From assembly GCF_006494815.1 (NCBI RefSeq), contig NZ_CP041091.1, positions 2,053,501-2,117,500 of the forward strand: a stretch of 64,000 nt of DNA, written 5' to 3'. Shown in pieces: positions 43,511-52,853 of this stretch (the stretch's first letter is position 1; the number at the start of each line of letters is the position of its first letter). The stretch is from Nocardioides sambongensis (GTDB lineage: Bacteria > Actinomycetota > Actinomycetes > Propionibacteriales > Nocardioidaceae). The notes beneath the pieces were generated by a model that was given only the letters and a program-made list of their open reading frames with translations, searched no databases and was not told the origin of the DNA. The translations under genes and the position numbers were made by a program.

Positions 43511-44118
43511 TCAGCCCGCGAGCAGCGCGAGCACGGCGCTGCGGACGACGGCCGTCGCCCGGCGCTGGTCCAGCTGCTGCCGCATCACCAGCTGGCGACG
43601 GAACGACCAGTCGAGGAGCGCCTCGAGCAGGTCGAGCGCACCCTCCGGGTCCTCGTGGGAGGCGAGCTCGGGCGCAAAGGCGGTCGCTGCCTGGAGTCGG
43701 AATCCCGATCTCCGCTCCTGCACCAGCGCCGCGACCTCCGCGGACCGCGCCACGTGGACCAGCTCCGCCGACCGGATCCCGGCCTGCACGTCGAAGAGCG
43801 CCTCACGCTGGCGCAGCACCTCGGTGAGGCGGACCTCCAGCGGGCCGTCGGGTGCCACCGGCTCGAGCAGCGCGTCGATCCGGCGGGCCTGCTCGGCGGC
43901 CGCCTCCTGGCGCAGCTCGTCCAGGTCGGCGAAGTGCACGAAGACACTGCGCTCGGAGACCCCGGCGCGGGCCGCGATGTTCTTGGCGGTCGGCGTCAGG
44001 TCCCCTCGGTCAGCGCGGTCAGCACCGCTTCGATGATCACCCGTCGCGTGTGCTCGGGGTCGCGCACGCGGCGCTTGCGAACCGGCCCGACGGCCTCTGC
44101 ACCAGACACGGTGGACAT
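43511..44118 (-). CDS. TetR-family regulator, apparent frameshift
   Basis: A TetR protein of about 202 residues. The first 40 codons from ATG 44116-44118 (RRVIIEAVLTALTEG) and the rest (LTPTAKNIAARAGVSERSVF then VHFADLDELR) lie in different frames, split at the C-run 44002-44005. One added base gives an intact HTH. The C-terminal domain ends at 43511. It is divergent from the nitroreductase and enoyl-CoA hydratase genes and may control them. Confidence 0.78.
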
Positions 44119-44350
44119 CCCATCACGGGGTCGCCGGATTCCCGCGCCGGCTCACCCCATCGGGCGGAGGACGCCGCGGTGCACGGCCGGGACTCACCTC
44201 GCTCGCTGCTCCTGCAGGGGCAACTGAGGGCTCCCGTCCACAGGATCCACCCATCGCGTGCGCCCGACGACTGGCTAGGGTGCGAACGGCCGGGACGTCG
44301 GCCGCCCACCCGCCCGCCGACCCCGCGGCGGCGGCCCGGAAGGAGACAGC
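44119..44350. promoter_or_regulatory. Divergent control region of TetR and nitroreductase genes
   Basis: A 232-bp noncoding gap. TAGGGT at 44276-44281 is a good -10 on the plus strand; it would give the nitroreductase mRNA a leader of roughly 60 nt, ending in a GGAAGGAG ribosome binding site just before the GTG at 44351. I see no clear palindrome that could be the TetR operator. Confidence 0.45.
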
Positions 44351-45022
44351 GTGGACTTCGGCACCCTGATGGAGCAGCGGTGGAGCTGCCGGGCGTTCCG
44401 GCCCGAGCCGCTCGAGGACGAGCTGGTCACCGAGATCCTCACCGTCGCGCAGCGCACCCCGTCGTGGTGCAACACCCAGCCCTGGCAGGTGCACCTGCTC
44501 GGCGGCGACGCGCTCGAGTGGTTCCGCAAGGAGCTGCGGGCCCGGGTCGAGGCCGAGCCGTTCGGCGTCAGCAGCGACGTCCCGCTCCCGGGCGGCTACC
44601 TCGGGGTCTACGACGACCGCCGCCGCGCGGCCGGCTATGCGCTCTACGAGAGCCTCGGCATCGAGCGCGGCGACAAGGCTGCTCGCGCCGAGCAGATGCT
44701 GCGCAACTACGACTTCTTCGACGCTCCGCACGCGGTGATCGTCACCTCCGACCGGATCCAGGGCACCTACGGCGCCCTGGACTGCGGCGCCTACGTGACC
44801 AACCTGATGAACGCCGCGCTGGACCGCGGGGTCGGCACCATCGCGCAGGGCGCCATCGGCATCCACTCCGGAGCGGTACGACGCCTGCTCGGCCTGCCCG
44901 AGGACCGGATCGTGCTGTGCGCGGTCGCTTTCGGCCGGCCCGCGGAGGACCACCCGGTCAACACCTTCCGCACCGATCGCGCCGCACTGGACGACGTGGT
45001 GCACGTCGTGGAGCGCCCGTGA
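44351..45022 (+). CDS. Nitroreductase-family FMN oxidoreductase
   Basis: A 223-residue NAD(P)H-dependent flavoenzyme. The N-terminal FMN-binding segment RWSCRAFRPEPLEDE and PSWCNTQPWQ are typical of the BluB/NfnB-like nitroreductase group; GTIAQGAIGIHSGAVRRLLG follows the second FMN site. It acts on nitroaromatics, quinones or enoate-like electrophiles in the cytoplasm. The GTG start is preceded by GGAAGGAG. It overlaps the enoyl-CoA hydratase gene by 4 bp, so the two are translationally coupled. Confidence 0.87.
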   Translation: MDFGTLMEQRWSCRAFRPEPLEDELVTEILTVAQRTPSWCNTQPWQVHLLGGDALEWFRKELRARVEAEPFGVSSDVPLPGGYLGVYDDRRRAAGYALYESLGIERGDKAARAEQMLRNYDFFDAPHAVIVTSDRIQGTYGALDCGAYVTNLMNAALDRGVGTIAQGAIGIHSGAVRRLLGLPEDRIVLCAVAFGRPAEDHPVNTFRTDRAALDDVVHVVERP

Positions 45023-45791
45023 CCGGCCCGGGCGCGACGCCGCCGGGGCCGCTGGAGGTCCACCGCGAGGGCCCCGTGCTGGTGATGACACTGAACCGGC
45101 CGGCCAAGCGGAACGCGCTGAACCAGGAGCTCAGCGACGCCCTCTCGGCGGCGCTGGACCGGCTCGACGACGATCCGTCGCTGCACGTCGGTGTGATCGC
45201 CGGCAACGGGCCGGTGTTCTGTGCCGGCACCGATCTCACCTCGATGTCGGGGCCGCGCACCGACCGGGGCGGTGAGTACGGGCTGATCCGGCGCACCCGG
45301 GCGACCCCGTTGATCGCCGCGGTCGACGGCCCGGCACTCGGCGGCGGCTTCGAGCTGGTGCTCGCCTGCGACCTGGTGGTCGCGAGCGAGGCCGCCCGGT
45401 TCGGGCTCCCCGAGGTGGCGCGGGGCCTGGTGCCGACCTGCGCCGGGCTCTTCCGGGCTCCGGACCGGCTGCCGGCCAACCTGGCCACCGAGCTCGCCCT
45501 CACCGGCGACCCGATCGGGGCAGCCCGCGCCCACCAGGTGGGTCTGGTCAACGTGCTCACCGAGCCGGGGGCCGCGCGCGAGGGCGCACTGGCCCTGGCG
45601 GCCCGGATCGACCGGAACTCGCCGGACACGGTCAGCGCCTCGCTGCGCGCGGTGCACGACGCCCGGGGTCCCGCGGAGGCGGTGGGCTGGACCGCGACCG
45701 AGCTCGCGATCGGTCGGATGCAGGCCTCCCGGACGCGCGCGAGGGCGTCACCGCGTTCTTCGAGCGACGGCCGCCACGCTGGTCGCGCTGA
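45019..45791 (+). CDS. Enoyl-CoA hydratase/isomerase family protein, apparent 3' frameshift
   Basis: A crotonase-fold protein of about 257 residues. The oxyanion-hole segments CAGTDLTSM and GPALGGGFELVLACD are present. RFGLPEVARGLVPTCAGLFR covers the usual catalytic loop. The frame breaks near the end at the C-run 45728-45730: adding one C yields DAREGVTAFFERRPPRW and a stop at 45789-45791, a standard crotonase tail. Unrepaired, the frame runs antisense into the antiporter gene. It is coupled to the nitroreductase (GTGA overlap). Confidence 0.82.
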
Positions 45792-45806
45792 GCGTCCCGG
45801 CCGGGC

Positions 45807-47396
45807 TCAGGTCGTCGTACCGGAGCCGGGCCGCGCCGCGGTGACCGCGCGGTCGGCGAGCTCGGCGCCCGCCCCGTCGTAGAGCTGGAAGCCCGTGTCC
45901 GCGCCCCGCTCCCCGGCTTGGCGCAGGTCCTCGTCGAACTGGGCGACGACCGCGACCGTGCCGGGGTAGCCACTCTCCCGCAGCCGCTCCAACACGTGCA
46001 GGTTGCTGCCGTGGAAGGGCATGGCGAGCAGCACCAGCTCGGTGCCGCGGAACGAGTCGGCCGACCACAGCTCGGGATCGGTGGCGTCGCCCTCGACCAC
46101 CTGGTAGCCCTCGGCGCAGAGGCGCTCGCAGCGCTCCCGGTCCGTCTCGATGCCCAGCACCCGCAGCCCGTAGGTGTCCTGCAGCCGTTCGTAGGCGGCC
46201 CGGCCCACCCGCCCCATGCCGAGCACCACGGCCTGCTTGTCCCCTGCGTCGAGCGGACGGTCCTCGGGATGGATCCGGTCCACGGGCCGGTCCGGCAGTA
46301 CCCGGCGCATCAGCCGGACCAGCCGCTCGCCGCCGCTGACGGGCAGTGCGGAGAAGACGAAGCTGACCGCCACCGCGGTGCCCAGGATCGCGGTCCACTC
46401 CTCGCCGAGCAGGCCGGACGGGGCCGCGACCACGACGATCAGGCCGAACTCGGAGAAGTTGGTGAGCACCGTCGAGGTCAGCACCGCCGTGCGACGACGG
46501 AAGCGGCACAGCCAGAAGAGCAGCGCGTAGCCGAGTGCCTGGGCCGGGAGCAGCAGGAGCAGGGCTGCGGCGATGCCGAGCTCGCCCGGGTCGGGAAGCC
46601 CGCCGAGGCCGATCGAGACGAAGAATCCGACCAGCAACAGGTCCTTGAGCGTGAACAGGCTCTTGGCGAGCTCACCCGACCGCGGGGCCGACGCCAGGAG
46701 CATCCCGACCACCAGCGCGCCGAGGTCGCCCTTGACGCCCAACGCGTCGAAGAGCCAGTAGCCGGGGACCAGGGCCAGCGCGACCCCGTAGAGCGGGAGC
46801 AGCTCGTCGTGTCCGAGCCGGGCCAGCGCCCAGCGCAGCAGCGGCGCCGCCGGGACGAGCGCGAGCAGCAGGAACGCCCACGGGCTGGGCGCGCGACCCT
46901 CGGTGACCGCGAGGAAGGCGACGGCGGCCAGATCCTGGATCACCAGCACGCCGATCGCGGTACGCCCGCTCAGCGACCGGGTGCCGTTGCGCTCCTCGAG
47001 CAGCTTGACCACCAGCACCGTGCTGGAGAAGGAGAGCGCGAAGCCGACGAACGCCCACCCCTGCGGCCCGGCGTCGGTGACGAGGCCGACGCCGATCACG
47101 GCCATCGCGCCGAGCAGGGCGACACCCAGCACCGCGCTGCCCGCCATGTGCACCGACGCGGCCAGCCAGACCTCGCGCCGGGCCAGCGATCGCAGGTCCA
47201 CCTTCAGGCCCACGCCGAAGAGCAGGATGGTGACACCGAGATCGGCGACGGTCTGCACGGTGCCGGTGGCCTCCACGCCGAGGGGCGCGAGGGCGAACCC
47301 CGCGACCAGGAAGCCCACCAGCGGAGGCAGCCGGACCATCGCCGCGAGCGCTCCGCCGATCAGGGAGGCCAGCAGGATCGCCTCGGTGTCCCCCAT
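45807..47396 (-). CDS. CPA2 cation:proton antiporter with TrkA-N domain (KefB/YbaL-like)
   Basis: A 529-residue antiporter. Twelve or so membrane helices (about 5-375) include the CPA2 blocks GFALSFSSTVLVVKLLEERN and VLVIQDLAAVAFLAV. A cytoplasmic TrkA-N/RCK domain follows (from about 400) with the dinucleotide motif VVLGMGRVGRAAYERL. The domain may sense NAD(H). It exchanges K+ or Na+ for H+. The ATG follows GGGGGAG. It is monocistronic and convergent with the enoyl-CoA hydratase gene across 15 bp. Confidence 0.9.
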   Translation of the reverse strand: MGDTEAILLASLIGGALAAMVRLPPLVGFLVAGFALAPLGVEATGTVQTVADLGVTILLFGVGLKVDLRSLARREVWLAASVHMAGSAVLGVALLGAMAVIGVGLVTDAGPQGWAFVGFALSFSSTVLVVKLLEERNGTRSLSGRTAIGVLVIQDLAAVAFLAVTEGRAPSPWAFLLLALVPAAPLLRWALARLGHDELLPLYGVALALVPGYWLFDALGVKGDLGALVVGMLLASAPRSGELAKSLFTLKDLLLVGFFVSIGLGGLPDPGELGIAAALLLLLPAQALGYALLFWLCRFRRRTAVLTSTVLTNFSEFGLIVVVAAPSGLLGEEWTAILGTAVAVSFVFSALPVSGGERLVRLMRRVLPDRPVDRIHPEDRPLDAGDKQAVVLGMGRVGRAAYERLQDTYGLRVLGIETDRERCERLCAEGYQVVEGDATDPELWSADSFRGTELVLLAMPFHGSNLHVLERLRESGYPGTVAVVAQFDEDLRQAGERGADTGFQLYDGAGAELADRAVTAARPGSGTTT

Positions 47397-47488
47397 GGTC
47401 TCCCCCTTCGTGCTCGGCGCCGGGATGATTCTCCCAGCACCCCCGCGCTGGCTCCGAACGGCCCGGTGGCCGGACCGGCCGACGCGGC

Positions 47489-49704
47489 TCAGGGCGTCGG
47501 CAGGTCCAGGCGCAGGAACCGGGGACGGTAGAGCAGGGGGTTGCGCAGCACCTTGCCGAAGTCGGTGCTGTTGCGGCTGTAGGAGACGATCACCGACCCC
47601 GGCTCCGGGAACAGGTCGGGATGCGCGAGGGGCATGTAGCGCAGCTGGCCCGTCTGGCCGTCGGTGGGCAGCTGGGCCGAGGGCGGCTGCGCGACGTACG
47701 GACCGGTGGGCTCGGGCGCGGTCCAGAAGACCAGGTCGGTGCCGAGCACCTCGTTGCGCTTGCTGAACGCATACCAGGTCGCCCCGCGACGGAAGACGCT
47801 CAGCGTCTGGGAGACGCCGTCGGCCGCGCCGATCAGCTCGACGGCCTCCTCCGAGCCCCGCACCCATGCGGTGCCGTCCCAGTACCGCCAGCGGCCGGGG
47901 CGGGTCGCGTCGTCGGTCCGCATCCGCGCGACCCGCATCGAGAAGCCGGAGACGGGCTCCGCGTCCGCGGCGCGGGCGGTGCCGTAGGCGTAGAGCCAGC
48001 CTCCGTCCCGCACGCTCGCCGCGCCCCACATGGGCCGCGTGGTGTCGGGGTCGTCCTCGCCCAGGTCGGTCACCGAGAGCAGCTGCGGCGTCTTCCCCAC
48101 CGGTACGACGAACCGCGCCACCGCCGGCCCCAGGATGGTGAACCCGAAGACGTCCTCGGACTCCCCCGAGCGCGTGCGCTGGGCGAAGACGGTGACCAGG
48201 TCGTAGCCGGGCCGGGTGGTGACGGTCAGCGACATCGGCCAGTAGCCCACGTCGCCACGATCCGGGATCAGCGCGCCACCGTCCTCGGGGAGCACCACCT
48301 GCAGGCAGTCCTCGGCGACGACGAGCATCGAGTTGCGCACCAGCGTCTGGCCACCGCCGGGCGTCGCCCGGATGGTGTCCCCGAAGAGCCACACCCGCCG
48401 CCCGTCCTGGAGCAGCGCGTCGGCGCCGACGTCCCCGCCCTGGAACTCGGGCGACCCGCGCAGCCTGGTGACCCGGTTGAGGTCCTCGGCCCCGGAGATC
48501 TCCCCGGTCGCGGTGCACTCCGTGCTCGCCGCCAGGCTGGGCAGGGCCTGCGGGGTCCGGTCGGGGGTCGGCATCAGCAGCAGCACGCCGCCGGCGAGGA
48601 CCACCGCCAGCACGGCCCCCGTGCCGATCCCCCGGCGCCACCGTGCCGGCACGGTCGGGGCGGTCGCAGTCGGGGCGGTCGGGGCGGGGGCCGGCGCCTG
48701 GCCCGCGCGGCGCTCCCGCACCAGCGCGACGCGCGCCAGGGCCAGCACGACGAGGGCGAGGAGCACGCCGGCGAGGAGGGCGACCAGCGGCACCACCGCG
48801 CTGGGATCGCCCGCGGCCACGCCGGCGACCGCGTCGATCGTCGCACCGACGGTGGTCCACGGGACCACCGCGGCCGGCAGGCCGCCGAGCAGGCTGGAGC
48901 CACCGGCGAGCAGCAGCGGCAGCGGCAGCACCAGCAGCACCAGCGCCGCCACGGCGAGCCCGTGCAGGCGCAGCAGCGCCTCGAGGGCGACCGTGGTCAC
49001 CGCCGCGCTGAAGCAGGACACCCCGAGCACCACGGACGCGGCGACCGGAGCGGCGACGTCCCCGGAAGGTCGCAGGGCGGGTGCGCTGAGGGCCGCGACC
49101 GTGACCAGTGCACCGAGCCCGGCCGCGGCGGCGATGCGGACCAGGCCCCGGCCGAGGCTGCGCGGCACCGGCCCCAGATCAGGGAGATCGCCACGGCCAG
49201 CAGGTAGCCCGCCAGAACCGAGAGGCCCGCCGCCCAGAGCAGGGCCCGATCCGGCGGGGTCCGTCCGGGCACCTCCTGCACCGTCGGGGTCCGGCCATAG
49301 CGCTGCTCGACCGCGGTCACGTCCGCGACCAGCGCGTCCCGCACTCGCGGGTGCAGGTCGTCCCGGATCAGGAGCTCGTCCTCGGTGGTCCGCAGGTCCA
49401 GGACCAGCGCGCCGATCACCCGCCCCTCGGCCACCTCGGTCCGCGCCTCGTCGCTGTCGGTGATCCCCGTCCCGATGTCCAGGTGGCCCTCGACGAGCTC
49501 GGCGCCGGCGACCAGCGGGCCGGTCACGACGTCCGGTCCCACCAACAGCACCGGCGCGTCGTGCGGCGTGCCTCCCCAACCCTGGACCACCGCCGGAGCG
49601 AACAGCGCGAGCGACGCGGCGGCGGTGGCGAGCCACGCCAGCGTCCTGCGCCGCACGGAGCCCACGGCGCGGCCGCTCGCCGGTCGAGCCGCGGTGCGGG
49701 TCAT
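47489..49704 (-). CDS. Membrane (ABC-2/YhgE-like) domain fused to beta-propeller-like domain, apparent frameshift
   Basis: A protein of about 738 residues. An N-terminal membrane region (one helix, a periplasmic segment of about 130 residues, then five or six helices to about 390) resembles YhgE/ABC-2 permease proteins lacking an ATPase. The C-terminal half (about 430-738) looks like a DUF4185/DUF5005-type five-bladed propeller, with VWLFGDTIRATPGG and GWLYAYGTAR repeats. The frame breaks inside the membrane part at the C-run 49172-49175; one added base joins LISLIWG to PVPRSLGRG. I do not recognise a function; surface glycan binding or hydrolysis is possible. Confidence 0.68.
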
Positions 49705-49712
49705 GGCAGCAG

Positions 49713-49718
49713 ACCCTA
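49713..49718 (-). promoter_or_regulatory. -10 box of membrane-propeller gene
   Basis: The box reads TAGGGT on the minus strand, 8 nt before the ATG at 49702-49704. The spacing is one base longer than in the other leaderless promoters here. Confidence 0.45.
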
Positions 49719-49798
49719 GCGACACCGACGCCCCGGATAGCGCGCTGCGCCCTGCGGCCGCGCTCCACGCTGTCTGGTTCCGGGCGATGCCAGGTGAC

Positions 49799-49804
49799 TA
49801 GCGT
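49799..49804 (+). promoter_or_regulatory. -10 box of DUF2332 gene, leaderless (TAGCGT)
   Basis: TAGCGT ends 7 nt before the ATG at 49812. It rules out the upstream in-frame ATG at 49794, which would lie before the promoter. Confidence 0.6.
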
Positions 49805-49811
49805 GGGCCGC

Positions 49812-50837
49812 ATGGAGCCCTACGCCTCGGTCGCCGACTCCTACGCCGAGTTCGCCGCCTACAGCGGCGACTCCCCGACCTTCACCTCCTGGGCACGGGC
49901 GGTCACCGAGGACCCCGAGCTCCTGGCCTGGATCGCCACCCTCCCCGGCCTCAAGCAGCAGCCCAACCTCGTCTTCGCTGCCGCTCGCTGGCACGGTGTC
50001 GCGGCGCCCGGCCCCTACCAGGGCCTGCGCGCCGCCCTGCTCGGCGACGACGGCTCGATCCGCCGGACCATCCTGACCCGAGCCACCCAGACCAACGAGG
50101 TGGGTCGCCTGGCGACGTTGCTGCCGGCGATGACCGCGGCGACCGGCCCCTTCGACCGCGCACACCCGATCGCCCTCGTCGAGGTGGGCGCGTCGGCGGG
50201 CCTCTGCCTCTACCCGGACCACTGGGGCTACGCGTGGCAGCGCGCGGACTCCGACGACGTGCTCCTCGGACCGGAACCGCGGCTGCCGTGCCGGGTCACC
50301 GGTCCTGCGCCGCTGCCGCACCAGCCGCCGAGCATCTCGCTGCGCGCGGGCATCGACCTGAATCCGCTCGACGTCACCGACGCCGACGCGATGGACTGGC
50401 TGACCACCCTGGTCTGGCCGGAGCAGGACGAGCGGCGCGAACGGCTGCGGCACGCCGTCGGCCTCGCCGCGGCCGACCCGCCGCACCTGGTGGTCGGTGA
50501 CCTGCTGACCGAGCTGCCGGCGCTGGTGGAGCGGGCGGCGTCGTACGGCACCGTCGTGGTGTTCCACAGCGCCGTGATCGCCTACCTCCCACCCGACGAC
50601 CGGCTGCGCTTCGACACGATGATGCGGGACCTGGTCGCTGCCGGCCGGTGCCACTGGATCAGCAACGAGGGGAAGCGGGTGCTGCCCTCGGTCACCGCGA
50701 CCGGTCCGGCGACCCCCGACCAGGGGCAGGCCTTCGTGCTGGGCGTGGACGGCCGGATGGTCGCCCGCACCCACGGCCACGGGCGCACCTTGGACTGGAC
50801 CGCGCGCCCGGGGCCGCCCTCGGCCGACGCGAGATAG
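49812..50837 (+). CDS. DUF2332-family protein
   Basis: A 341-residue soluble protein of the DUF2332 family, common in actinobacteria, function unknown. Family segments include PNLVFAAARWHG (near residues 52-63), LVEVGASAGLCLYPDHW (about 123-139), which resembles a Rossmann glycine loop, and FHSAVIAYLPPDDR (about 252-265). No signal peptide or membrane helix. The start is fixed by the leaderless promoter. A TetR gene follows 10 bp later with its own promoter. Confidence 0.86.
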   Translation: MEPYASVADSYAEFAAYSGDSPTFTSWARAVTEDPELLAWIATLPGLKQQPNLVFAAARWHGVAAPGPYQGLRAALLGDDGSIRRTILTRATQTNEVGRLATLLPAMTAATGPFDRAHPIALVEVGASAGLCLYPDHWGYAWQRADSDDVLLGPEPRLPCRVTGPAPLPHQPPSISLRAGIDLNPLDVTDADAMDWLTTLVWPEQDERRERLRHAVGLAAADPPHLVVGDLLTELPALVERAASYGTVVVFHSAVIAYLPPDDRLRFDTMMRDLVAAGRCHWISNEGKRVLPSVTATGPATPDQGQAFVLGVDGRMVARTHGHGRTLDWTARPGPPSADAR

Positions 50838-50840
50838 TGT
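50835..50840 (+). promoter_or_regulatory. -10 box of TetR gene, leaderless (TAGTGT)
   Basis: TAGTGT ends 7 nt before the GTG at 50848 and overlaps the DUF2332 stop codon. Confidence 0.55.
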
Positions 50841-50847
50841 CGACGCC

Positions 50848-51408
50848 GTGGAGGAGCTTCGCGCCGACGGACGCCGCAACCGGTCCGCCATCCTCGACGC
50901 GGCCGCCGGCACCCTGGCCGAGACCGGCGACCTCGCCTTCACCGCGATCGCCCAGCGCGCCGGGCTCACCCGCGCCACCGTCTACCGGCACTTCCCCGAC
51001 CGTCGCGCCCTGCTCGCGGCGCTCGCCCAGAAGCTCGCTGACGACCTGCTGACCCCGCTGTTGGCCGAGATCGCCGACCTCCCGCTGACCGCCGCCTGGG
51101 AGCACCTCGCCCGGACCGCTGTCAGCGCCGGCGCGGAGCACGCCCCACTGGTCAACGCACTCGACAGCTCGGTCGAGGAGACGGCGCGGCTGGCGATCAC
51201 CGACGAGCCGATCAGCTCCTTCCTCCGTCACCGGCGCGAGATCGGCGACCTCACCTCCCCGCTGCCGGACCGGTGGCTGGCGCGGTGCGTGCGGTCGCTC
51301 TGCCTCACCGCTGTCTCCGACCCCTCCTCGGCCGACGAACGGGTGGCGCTGCTGACCCGGACCTTGACCGCCCTGACCCAGCCGGAGCAGGCTCCGGCGC
51401 AGCCCTGA
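50848..51408 (+). CDS. TetR-family regulator upstream of P450
   Basis: A 186-residue TetR protein. The HTH at about residues 9-55 includes FTAIAQRAGLTRATVYRHFP, with an intact YRHFPDR. The C-terminal domain is short, ending in a Pro/Gln/Ala-rich tail. The P450 gene starts 27 bp downstream, so they are probably one transcript and the regulator may sense a P450 substrate. Confidence 0.86.
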   Translation: MEELRADGRRNRSAILDAAAGTLAETGDLAFTAIAQRAGLTRATVYRHFPDRRALLAALAQKLADDLLTPLLAEIADLPLTAAWEHLARTAVSAGAEHAPLVNALDSSVEETARLAITDEPISSFLRHRREIGDLTSPLPDRWLARCVRSLCLTAVSDPSSADERVALLTRTLTALTQPEQAPAQP

Positions 51409-51435
51409 ACCCCGAAGCCGACCACCTGGAGTGTG

Positions 51436-52797
51436 ATGAGCACCGCGACCCGTCTGGCCCACGCTGCCCGCGACCGCGTCGAGCATCCGGCGCAGGCCCT
51501 CACCCGATGGTCGCTGGGGCAGGCGCTGCCCAGCACCGCGATCGCGGCCCGTGCCCGCCGCGGAGACCTGCAGGGCCAGGTCATCCGGGCCACCCACGAC
51601 TCCCAGGAGCTCCCGCTCGAGCTCTTCGCCCGGATCCGCGAGGCGGGGCCCTTCTACCGCGGCCACTTCGCCCTGGTCACCGCCCACCACGCGGTGGTCC
51701 GCGAGGTGCTGTCCAGCCCGGACGTCCAGGCCGGGATCGGACTGCAGGACGACCGCCCGATCGCGCGTCTGCTCGGCTGGGCCGGGCGGTCCGCACCGAT
51801 GGGGCCGCTCAGCGAGCCGTCGCTGCTGGTCACCGAGCCGCCCGACCACACCCGGATGCGCAAGCTGGTCACCCGGGTCTTCACGGTGCGCGCGGTCGAG
51901 GGCCTGCGCGCCCGCACCGAGCAGGTCGCCGAGGAGCTCCTGGACGACCTCGTCCGCGAGGCGCCCCGTACGCGCCGGGGCGGGCCGGTCGACCTGGTCG
52001 ACGCCTACGCCGCCGCCCTCCCGGTCACGGTGATCTGCGAGATCCTGGGCGTCCCCCTCGAGGAGCGCGACGTGGTGCGCCGCTTCGGCACCCTGGCCGC
52101 GCCCAGCCTGGACCTCGGGCTGCCCCTGGTCAGGTTCCGCCAGGTGGAGCGGACCCTGCGCGAGTTCGACGCCTGGCTGCGCGACCACATCGAGCAGGTA
52201 CGACGATCGCCCGGCCAGGACCTGCTCAGCCAGCTCGTCGCGGTGCGCGACGACGACGGCGCCCGGCTCTCGGACGCCGAGCTGATCTCGACCGCCGGCC
52301 TGGTCCTCGCCGCCGGCTTCGAGACGACGGTGAACCTGATCGGCAACGCCACCGCGCTGCTCGCGGAGCATCCCGAGCAGCGTGCGGCCCTCGTGGCCGG
52401 GGAGGTCCCGTGGCTGCGCGCGGTGGACGAGGCGCTGCGCTTCGATCCGCCGGTGCTGCTGACCGGGCGGACCGCCGTCCGCGACACCGAGATCGCGGGC
52501 GTCCCGATCCGGAAGGGGCGCGTGGTCACCGCGCTGCTGGCCGCCGCCAACCGCGACCCCCTGGTCTTCACCGACCCGGACACCTTCGACGTCCGCCGCG
52601 AGAACGCCGGCGACCACCTGGCGTTCTCCGGCGGCCGTCACTACTGCCTGGGTGCCGCGCTGGCCAGGATGGAGGGCGAGGTCGCGCTCCGGACGCTGCA
52701 CGAGCGGTTCGGGAGCCTCACCCTCGCGCCGGGGGCGCGGCGGCGGGACACCCGGATCCTGCGCGGGTGGGCCCGACTGCCGGTCGAGCTCGGTTGA
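51436..52797 (+). CDS. Cytochrome P450
   Basis: A 453-residue soluble class I bacterial P450. The I-helix oxygen-activation motif AGFETT is present, as is the ExxR of helix K (EALRFDPP). The haem ligand loop is FSGGRHYCLG with Cys404. Upstream is the segment EPPDHTRMRKLVTRVFT (helix C, typical of bacterial P450s). The ATG at 51436 follows GGAG; a GTG three bases earlier is possible. No ferredoxin is adjacent; FprA at 30774 is a candidate reductase partner. Substrate not predictable. Confidence 0.92.
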   Translation: MSTATRLAHAARDRVEHPAQALTRWSLGQALPSTAIAARARRGDLQGQVIRATHDSQELPLELFARIREAGPFYRGHFALVTAHHAVVREVLSSPDVQAGIGLQDDRPIARLLGWAGRSAPMGPLSEPSLLVTEPPDHTRMRKLVTRVFTVRAVEGLRARTEQVAEELLDDLVREAPRTRRGGPVDLVDAYAAALPVTVICEILGVPLEERDVVRRFGTLAAPSLDLGLPLVRFRQVERTLREFDAWLRDHIEQVRRSPGQDLLSQLVAVRDDDGARLSDAELISTAGLVLAAGFETTVNLIGNATALLAEHPEQRAALVAGEVPWLRAVDEALRFDPPVLLTGRTAVRDTEIAGVPIRKGRVVTALLAAANRDPLVFTDPDTFDVRRENAGDHLAFSGGRHYCLGAALARMEGEVALRTLHERFGSLTLAPGARRRDTRILRGWARLPVELG

Positions 52798-52853
52798 GCC
52801 TGTCCGGGCCGGCCGGCCGAGCCGAGCCGGCCGAGCAGCGCAGCGCAGACCTC

